In this document: in pieces, positions 1 through 4,041 of the stretch
Position numbering within the stretch: the stretch's first letter is position 1
How the letters are laid out: each line of letters opens with the position of its first letter
NCBI GenBank assembly: GCA_003235605.1
Contig: QJVU01000168.1
Location: forward strand, 1-5,721
Origin: Planctomycetota bacterium
Lineage (GTDB): Bacteria; Planctomycetota; UBA1135; UBA2386
Reading direction: 5' to 3'
DNA length: 5,721 bases
Program-made: the position numbers and the translations under genes
Notes under the pieces: model-generated
Told to the model about the DNA's origin: nothing
The model's input: the letters and a program-made list of their open reading frames with translations, nothing else
Databases searched by the model: none

Positions 1-143
1 CGCGCGGACTGCCCAACGAGCAGCTCCTGCTCGCCGCAACCAAGCTGGAACGCGTGATCAAGTCGGGAGGGGAACACGGCGAGATCGCCGCGGCTGCCGC
101 TGACCTGTCCCAGGTCTGCTCCGTCCTGACTGCCAAGGGATAG
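1..143 (+). CDS. 3' end of a gene, possibly a histidine phosphotransfer (Hpt) domain
   Basis: The frame starting at base 3 is open from the window edge to a TAG stop at 141-143, giving 46 C-terminal residues; the other two plus-strand frames close earlier. The tail is alanine- and leucine-rich and predicted helical: a segment with the pattern AATKLERVIKSG, a short polar turn (GEHGE), then a second helix ending ADLSQVCSVLTAKG. This resembles the last two helices of Hpt domains, where a conserved 'a..lE..ik.g' helix is followed by a helix carrying spaced leucines. The phosphorylated histidine motif would lie upstream, outside the window, so the assignment cannot be confirmed; the gene could also be another helical-bundle protein. 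If it is Hpt, the protein would be a phosphorelay component or the end of a hybrid histidine kinase. The coding call is fairly safe; the family call is tentative. Confidence 0.55.
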   Translation, partial: RGLPNEQLLLAATKLERVIKSGGEHGEIAAAAADLSQVCSVLTAKG

Positions 144-175
144 GGTCCGGAGCTACGCTAGACTGGCCCAAGAGA

Positions 176-209
176 CTCCTCCTATCCCCCCTCCCTCCTC
201 TCCGCGCCC
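176..209 (+). other. Polypyrimidine leader before the aminotransferase start
   Basis: The 34 bases just before the ATG at 210 are pyrimidines except for A184, G204 and G206. They contain CCTCC three times (178-182, 190-194, 194-198). No purine-rich Shine-Dalgarno sequence precedes the start codon. The rest of the 66-base gap after the upstream TAG (144-175) holds only weak -10-like hexamers (TACGCT 154-159, TAGACT 159-164) without a properly spaced -35, so no promoter is called. There is no convincing terminator for the upstream gene either. Confidence 0.6.
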
Positions 210-1484
210 ATGAACCGCCGCCACTTCCTGTTCTCTTCTGCCGGACTGCCTCTGCTCTCCCAGCTGAATCACGACCCCGGCGACGGTCTGCCAGAACAGC
301 CACCTCCTCTTCCCGACGAGAAGTACTGGAAGGAGCTGCGCTGGCACTTCTTCATTCCCAGGGGCGAGGCCTACTGCAACACCGCTACCCTCGGCTCCTC
401 ACCCAGGTGCGTGGTCAATGCCGTCCACGAGCACATGCGCTACGTGGACACCAACGTCGTGGCGTCCAAGTACCGCGGCGACAACCCCCACTTCCTGGCT
501 GGCTACCAGGACGAACCGACGCTGCGGACACGTCTGGCCAAGATCATGGGCTGCACCAAGGAGGAGGTGGCCCTGACCATCAACTCCACAATGGGGTCCA
601 GCTACGTCGCCATGGGCCTGGACCTCGAGAAAGGTGACGAGGTCGTCATCACCGACCAGGAACACCCGGGCGGGCGTTCGGCCTACGACGTCCGCGCCAA
701 GCGGGATGGAATCGTCATCCGCGAGGTGAAGATTCCACAGCCCCCGAACGATCCCGACCAGATCGTCGAGGCATTCGCCTCGGTGATCAGCCACCAGACC
801 AGGGTCCTAGCCATCTCCCACATGACCTCGGCCCTCGGACTCCTGCTCCCGGCCAAGCGCATCGTCCAGCTCTGCAGGGAGAGGACCAAGGACTGCTTCG
901 TTGTCCTGGACGGGGCCCAGGTCATGGGCCACGTCCCCTTCGACGTCCGCGACCTGGACTGCAACGCCTACGTCTCATCCCCACACAAGTGGCTTCTGGC
1001 GCCCAAAGGCACCGGCGTGATGTTCATCGCCAAGGAGACCAGCCACAGAGTCTGGAACACCATTGCCAGTGGGCAGTGGTCCAACCAAACGGACCCGGGC
1101 TGGCGGCTCAGCCAGATCGGCACCTCGAACCAGTCCCTGCACAAGGGGTTCGAAGCGGTGCTCGACTTCCTGGAGAGGATCGGCCTGGACGTCATCCACC
1201 GGCGCATCAAGGAGCTCGGCGACCGCCTCCGTGCAGGCCTCCAGGAGATCCCCGGCGTTACCATAAAGAGCTCCGTGCATCCCGACATGTGCGCGGGCAC
1301 CACCACCTACCAGGTAGCGGGCTATACCGACGAGCAGGTGGCGAACGCCCTCTGGAAGAACGACCGCATCATGCCGCGACCCGTCGGCCCAGGTGTCCGC
1401 CAGAGCTTCCACATCTACAACCTCCTGGACGACGTCGACCGGACCCTGGCCCGGATCCGGAAGCTGGTGGATGCGAAGAGATGA
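210..1484 (+). CDS. Class V PLP-dependent aminotransferase (isopenicillin N epimerase-like) with Tat signal
   Basis: This 424-residue protein belongs to the fold-type I, class V aminotransferase superfamily, CefD/isopenicillin-N-epimerase-like branch. The N-terminus MNRRHFLF followed by a short hydrophobic stretch (residues 6-19) matches a twin-arginine signal, and a proline-rich linker (about 29-36) separates it from the enzyme. Family landmarks occur in order: a cofactor phosphate-binding region TINSTMG (123-129), ITDQEHPG (147-154), ISHMTSALG (202-210), the Asp that contacts the pyridine nitrogen in VLDGAQ (D234), the Schiff-base lysine in SSPHKWL (K260), and a C-terminal small domain ending VRQSFHIYN (396-404). 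The catalytic set looks intact, so an active enzyme is expected; the reaction (racemase, desulfurase, lyase or transaminase) cannot be read from sequence. Precedent: PvdN of Pseudomonas is a Tat-exported PLP enzyme that modifies pyoverdine, but no siderophore genes are visible here. The ATG at 210 is chosen because it gives the Tat motif at the very N-terminus; it lacks a Shine-Dalgarno site. No clear signal peptidase site was seen. Confidence 0.9.
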   Translation: MNRRHFLFSSAGLPLLSQLNHDPGDGLPEQPPPLPDEKYWKELRWHFFIPRGEAYCNTATLGSSPRCVVNAVHEHMRYVDTNVVASKYRGDNPHFLAGYQDEPTLRTRLAKIMGCTKEEVALTINSTMGSSYVAMGLDLEKGDEVVITDQEHPGGRSAYDVRAKRDGIVIREVKIPQPPNDPDQIVEAFASVISHQTRVLAISHMTSALGLLLPAKRIVQLCRERTKDCFVVLDGAQVMGHVPFDVRDLDCNAYVSSPHKWLLAPKGTGVMFIAKETSHRVWNTIASGQWSNQTDPGWRLSQIGTSNQSLHKGFEAVLDFLERIGLDVIHRRIKELGDRLRAGLQEIPGVTIKSSVHPDMCAGTTTYQVAGYTDEQVANALWKNDRIMPRPVGPGVRQSFHIYNLLDDVDRTLARIRKLVDAKR

Positions 1485-1491
1485 GGATCTC

Positions 1492-1509
1492 GATTCCCCG
1501 CGGGGAATC
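1492..1509. repeat. 18-bp perfect palindrome downstream of the aminotransferase gene
   Basis: GATTCCCCGCGGGGAATC reads identically on both strands and begins 8 bases after the aminotransferase TGA stop. In RNA it can fold as a 7-bp GC-rich stem with a CGCG loop. No T-run follows on either strand, so it is not a textbook intrinsic terminator. It could act as a bidirectional terminator or transcript-end stabiliser between the convergent genes, or as a binding site for a dimeric protein. The palindrome is certain; the role is inferred. Confidence 0.9.
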
Positions 1510-1513
1510 TGCC

Positions 1514-1549
1514 GTACGGGGAAGTCTGACTGTACGGGGAAGTCTGACT
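1514..1549. repeat. Two exact tandem copies of an 18-bp unit
   Basis: GTACGGGGAAGTCTGACT occurs twice back to back (1514-1531 and 1532-1549) with no mismatch. Each unit carries the internal short inverted repeat AGTC-T-GACT. The core CGGGGAA(G)TCTG is also found, slightly diverged, in the right arm of the neighbouring palindrome (1501-1511), so the region holds three related copies. The repeat is noncoding, lying between the convergent stops at 1484 and 1562. Confidence 0.95.
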
Positions 1550-1550
1550 G

Positions 1551-1566
1551 GGTAGGCCTTCCTACC
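1551..1566. terminator. Small hairpin overlapping the LOG-gene stop codon
   Basis: GGTAGG-CCTT-CCTACC forms a 6-bp stem with a 4-base loop. The minus-strand stop codon TAG (1564-1562) lies inside the stem. It has no adjacent T-run, so termination is a possibility rather than a clear call. With the palindrome at 1492-1509, it makes up the 3' ends of two convergent transcripts. Confidence 0.35.
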
Positions 1567-2185
1567 TCGGTCGGACCCAGTCGTACTTGTCCGGATGATC
1601 GGGACGGTCGGGCGGCTTCCCTCCCTCGGAACGAGCCTCCTGGTCCAGCAGGGACAGCACCCCCTCCGCGCTGGCAGCCACCTCGAACAGGCCACGGAAC
1701 TGGGAGGGGATGAACCCCTCCTCGAAGCTCCGCTCGATCATCTGCAGCAAGGGGTCGTAGTAACCCTCCGTGTTCAGGATCACGATTGGCCGATCGTGAA
1801 ACCCGAGCTGCCTGAAGGAGATCATCTCCATCAACTCCTCCATGGTGCCATGTCCCCCGGGCAGCGCCACGTAGGCGTCGGCTGCTTCTGCCAGCCCCTG
1901 CTTCCGGGACCGCATGTCCGTGACCGAGCGCATCGGGTGGGTCTCGGTGCAGTGAACGTTCTTGTCGATGAAGTCCTGCAGGATGATGCCCTCGATCCTG
2001 GCGCCGGCCTCCCTCGCCGCTCGGGACACCGCCCCCATGAGGCCATACCGCCCGCCGCCGAACACCAGCGTCCAGCCTCGCTTGCCAAGCCCGCGGCCGA
2101 GCGCCTCAGCGGCCTCGAAATAGGGACGGGGGATGTTCTCGGCGGAAGACGCATAGACAGTGACGCGCAGCCTCCGGGATGACAT
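1562..2185 (-). CDS. LOG-family protein (cytokinin riboside 5'-monophosphate phosphoribohydrolase-like)
   Basis: The 207-residue cytoplasmic protein has the Rossmann-like fold signatures of the LOG/TIGR00730 family, enzymes that cleave the N-glycosidic bond of nucleoside 5'-monophosphates to release the base and ribose 5-phosphate. Seen in order: a first beta strand RVTVYASSAE near the N-terminus, the nucleotide-binding glycine motif GGGRYGLMG (about 43-51), an MRSRK segment (91-95) matching the family MxxRK with the active-site arginine, and PGGHGTMEE (109-117), matching the diagnostic PGGxGTxxE. Both catalytic positions appear present. The C-terminal 20-odd residues form a proline- and aspartate-rich tail (PDRPDHPDKYDW) with no recognised role. 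An ATG 45 bases upstream (2230) is in frame, but it would overlap the preceding membrane-protein gene and add a non-conserved arginine-rich stretch, so 2185 is preferred. It starts 14 bases after the YihY stop, suggesting cotranscription. Whether the substrate is a cytokinin nucleotide or AMP is unknown; many bacterial members are general NMP glycosidases. Confidence 0.9.
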   Translation of the reverse strand: MSSRRLRVTVYASSAENIPRPYFEAAEALGRGLGKRGWTLVFGGGRYGLMGAVSRAAREAGARIEGIILQDFIDKNVHCTETHPMRSVTDMRSRKQGLAEAADAYVALPGGHGTMEELMEMISFRQLGFHDRPIVILNTEGYYDPLLQMIERSFEEGFIPSQFRGLFEVAASAEGVLSLLDQEARSEGGKPPDRPDHPDKYDWVRPR

Positions 2186-2199
2186 GTCGGGATTCTGCC

Positions 2200-3132
2200 C
2201 TACGCGAGGTCTTCTTGCACGCTGTCCCAAGGCGCCTTCATCTGGTGAATGTGGAGTACGGCGCGGCTGAACTCAGCTCCCACCAAGAACGTCGACCAGG
2301 CTGCCTGCAGGTAGATCAGCAGCAGCGGCAGGGCCAGGAAGCTGGCATAGATCTTGGACCACGTGGCGACACCGACCTGGAAGTAGAGGTAGAGCTCGTG
2401 GAGGAACAGCCAGCCGGATCCAGCGACGATCCCTCCCACGATGGCCCCGCGCCAAGGGACGATCGTGGCAGGGATGAACCTGTAGAGGGCGACAAACGCG
2501 ATCCAGAACATGACGTGGGGCACGAGTTCCAAGCCCAGGTTGTAGATATCCAACAGCCATGGGAGGTGTTGGTACAGGTAGTAGATCCAAGGTCCCTCGT
2601 AGAGCACAGACTCGATCACGATCGCCGCCAGGCCCAGCACGGGTACGACCAAGACCACGAACAGGAACTGCAGAATCCGTCGGTACCACCTCCGTGAGCG
2701 GCGCAGCGCCCAAACGCGGTTCAGCGCCTGTTCGACGTTGGTGAACAGGACGTAGCCGTTGTAGAGCAGGATCAGGCTCCCGATCATGCCCAGCGCCTTG
2801 AAGTTCACCCGCTCCACGGCTTCACCGACCTCCAGTATCAGGATCTTCGACTCCGGCAGCATTTGTTGGACTGCAGCGTCGATTCCCGTCTTGAGGGTGT
2901 CATGAAACCCCAGGACATCGGCAATACCGAGTGCGATTGCCAGCAACGGAACGATGGCCATGACGGTCAGCATCGTCAGTCCGGCTGCCTGGATGCCGCC
3001 GAGGTTGCGGCTGAAGCCATAGGCGACGTGGATGAGCACCCGCAGCAGGCCGAACCCAAGCAGGCGCCACCTGGGACATCTGCTCAGATCCTCATGCCAG
3101 AGCTCCTCGAGGAAGAAGGTCTTCAGACGCAT
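2200..3132 (-). CDS. YihY/BrkB family integral membrane protein
   Basis: This 310-residue protein has about six hydrophobic segments (approximately 49-74, 114-132, 152-176, 201-220, 227-248 and 260-286) and the motif series of the YihY/virulence-factor BrkB family (once misnamed RNase BN): a charged N-terminal helix, an AxxLTxLxxxxxxP-like first membrane segment, NVEQALNRVW (132-141), YRFIP (217-221), a W..GAIVGG segment, and the C-terminal signature starting YASF (262-265) and ending in GAEFSRA (285-291). Family function is unsettled; transport or envelope roles have been proposed, so no substrate is named. An in-frame TTG at 3186 would add 18 residues (a non-conserved stretch with HRGRPATDHVW). 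I prefer the ATG at 3132, whose product MRLKTFFLEELW begins close to the usual family start. Neither start has a clear Shine-Dalgarno site. It is divergent from the RNase Z-like gene and lies directly upstream of the LOG gene, probably in one operon. Confidence 0.88.
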   Translation of the reverse strand: MRLKTFFLEELWHEDLSRCPRWRLLGFGLLRVLIHVAYGFSRNLGGIQAAGLTMLTVMAIVPLLAIALGIADVLGFHDTLKTGIDAAVQQMLPESKILILEVGEAVERVNFKALGMIGSLILLYNGYVLFTNVEQALNRVWALRRSRRWYRRILQFLFVVLVVPVLGLAAIVIESVLYEGPWIYYLYQHLPWLLDIYNLGLELVPHVMFWIAFVALYRFIPATIVPWRGAIVGGIVAGSGWLFLHELYLYFQVGVATWSKIYASFLALPLLLIYLQAAWSTFLVGAEFSRAVLHIHQMKAPWDSVQEDLA

Positions 3133-3193
3133 GAACCAAGGCGGCACCCACACATGATCTGTGGCAGGACGGCCACGATGGATCAAAAAACCG

Positions 3194-3221
3194 CGGACCC
3201 TGTCTGCAAACCTGCTAAGAC
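3194..3221 (+). promoter_or_regulatory. Possible extended -10 promoter placing the start of transcription at the ATG
   Basis: TGC-TAAGAC (3213-3221) resembles an extended -10 element (TGn followed by TAnnAn). A weak -35-like CGGACC (3194-3199) lies 16 bases upstream. Six bases separate the -10 from the A of the ATG at 3228, so a transcript from here would be leaderless or nearly so. The match is only partial (3 of 6 in each hexamer), so this is a weak call. No promoter for the divergent minus-strand gene could be picked with confidence in the same gap. Confidence 0.25.
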
Positions 3222-3227
3222 ACGCCC

Positions 3228-3980
3228 ATGCAGGTCACCATCCTCGGTTCCGGTACGGCGGTTCCGGTTCCCGGACGGTTTCCATCCGGAGTCCTGGTCG
3301 AATCGGAGGACCAGAAGATCCTCGTGGACATCGGGCCCGGCGTGTTGCGGAGGTTGCCCGAGACCGGGGTCGGCCTCGAGCAGATCACCAGCGTCCTGCT
3401 GACCCACTACCACACCGACCACACGGCTGACCTGGCGGCGCTGCTGTTCGCCTTGCGGAATCCGAGCTATGCAGGCAGGCCCCGCCTGCAGATCAAGGCT
3501 GCCGAGGGGCTGATCGAGTTCCTGGGTCACCTGACCGCGGCCTGGCCGTGGCTCGAGCCCAAGGAGTACGAGCTGGATGTCCAGGAGATTGCCCCCGGGA
3601 CCCTTACATTGGGCAGGCTCCGCCTGCTGGCGGTGCCCATCCGCCACACCGCCCAGAGCCTGGCCTACCGGATCACCGACCCGGCCGGACGGTCGGTGGC
3701 CCTGAGCGGGGACGCAGACGTCTGCGAGGGGCTGGCGGAGGTGGCGCGGGACACCGACCTCTTCATCTGCGACTGCGCCTTTCCCGACTCCTGCCGCGTC
3801 GAGGGGCACCTGACACCGGGCCTGGCGGGGGCTTGGGCGCAGAAGGCAAGGACGAAGAAGCTCTGCCTGACCCACTTCTATCCCGAGTGCGAAGGCCACG
3901 ACCTTCTGGCGGAGGCGCGGGCGACCTTTGCCGGTGAGATCGTCCTGGCCGAGGATCTCATGCGATTCGACCTCTCTTGA
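3228..3980 (+). CDS. RNase Z-like metallo-beta-lactamase-fold hydrolase
   Basis: The 250-residue protein is a single metallo-beta-lactamase domain of the RNase Z/arylsulfatase-like branch. It opens with VTILGSGTAVP, the usual first strand of this group, then has the dinuclear zinc motif THYHTDH (59-65: H60, H62, D64, H65), a histidine in PIRHT (H140), the bridging aspartate in SGDAD (D162), EGHLTP (H194) and LTHFYPE (H216). The full ligand set is therefore present and activity is expected. It is shorter than typical tRNA-maturing RNase Z (about 300 residues) and no glycine/lysine-rich flexible exosite arm is evident, so tRNA 3' processing is not assured; another phosphodiester or small-ester substrate is equally possible. 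All six cysteines (166, 181, 183, 189, 213, 221) fall in the C-terminal third close to metal ligands, which appears to be a subfamily trait and not damage. No signal peptide is seen, so it is likely cytoplasmic. The ATG at 3228 is supported by its position right before the conserved first strand; it lacks a Shine-Dalgarno site. Confidence 0.88.
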   Translation: MQVTILGSGTAVPVPGRFPSGVLVESEDQKILVDIGPGVLRRLPETGVGLEQITSVLLTHYHTDHTADLAALLFALRNPSYAGRPRLQIKAAEGLIEFLGHLTAAWPWLEPKEYELDVQEIAPGTLTLGRLRLLAVPIRHTAQSLAYRITDPAGRSVALSGDADVCEGLAEVARDTDLFICDCAFPDSCRVEGHLTPGLAGAWAQKARTKKLCLTHFYPECEGHDLLAEARATFAGEIVLAEDLMRFDLS

Positions 3981-4005
3981 CTTGCGCGGGCGGAGTTGGA
4001 ATCCT
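3977..4005 (+). promoter_or_regulatory. Possible sigma-70-type promoter for htpG
   Basis: TTGACT (3977-3982; 5 of 6 to TTGACA) overlaps the TGA stop of the preceding gene, and AATCCT (4000-4005; 3 of 6 to TATAAT) follows after exactly 17 bases. Transcription would start near 4012, about 30 bases before the htpG ATG and downstream of the left arm of the terminator hairpin. The -35 is good and the -10 is poor. No CIRCE inverted repeat and no convincing sigma-32 -10 (CCCCAT-like) were found, so heat-shock control is not shown by sequence. Confidence 0.35.
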
Positions 4006-4023
4006 TCTCCGCCGCGTTTTCTC
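3985..4023 (+). terminator. Intrinsic terminator after the RNase Z-like gene
   Basis: GGCGGAG (3989-3995) pairs with CTCCGCC (4007-4013) as a 7-bp stem around an 11-base loop. CGC (3985-3987) can pair with GCG (4014-4016) after a single bulged G3988, extending the stem to ten pairs. It is followed immediately by TTTTCTC (4017-4023). It begins 4 bases after the stop codon. This is the best terminator in the window, though the T-run is short. Confidence 0.6.
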
Positions 4024-4041
4024 AAGTCCAAGACAAGAGCC

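Noticed and set aside
399..794. Minus-strand open frame (131 codons) inside the aminotransferase gene
   Set aside because: It is a mirror of the real gene's codons, with valine/aspartate/histidine-rich composition and no motif.
2186..2230. Longer start for the LOG gene at 2230
   Set aside because: It would overlap the YihY coding sequence by about 31 bases and add 15 arginine-rich, non-conserved residues before the first conserved strand.
2179..2697. Plus-strand open frame (172 codons) opposite the YihY-type gene
   Set aside because: The minus strand encodes a membrane protein with clear family motifs; the plus-strand product is polar and low complexity (Gln, Asp, Arg).
3244..3268. Direct repeat GGTTCCGGT twice near the start of the RNase Z-like gene
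   Set aside because: It lies within codons for the conserved GSGTAVPVPG segment and is explained by coding constraint and codon bias.
3360..3830. Cluster of cysteines in the RNase Z-like protein as a novel metal site
   Set aside because: Cysteines near the SGD and LTHFYPEC motifs look typical of this hydrolase subfamily, so an extra cofactor is not supported by sequence alone.
3981..4041. CIRCE or sigma-32 element before htpG
   Set aside because: No TTAGCACTC-N9-GAGTGCTAA-type repeat is present, and no CCCCAT-like -10 lies at the right distance from the TTGACT hexamer.
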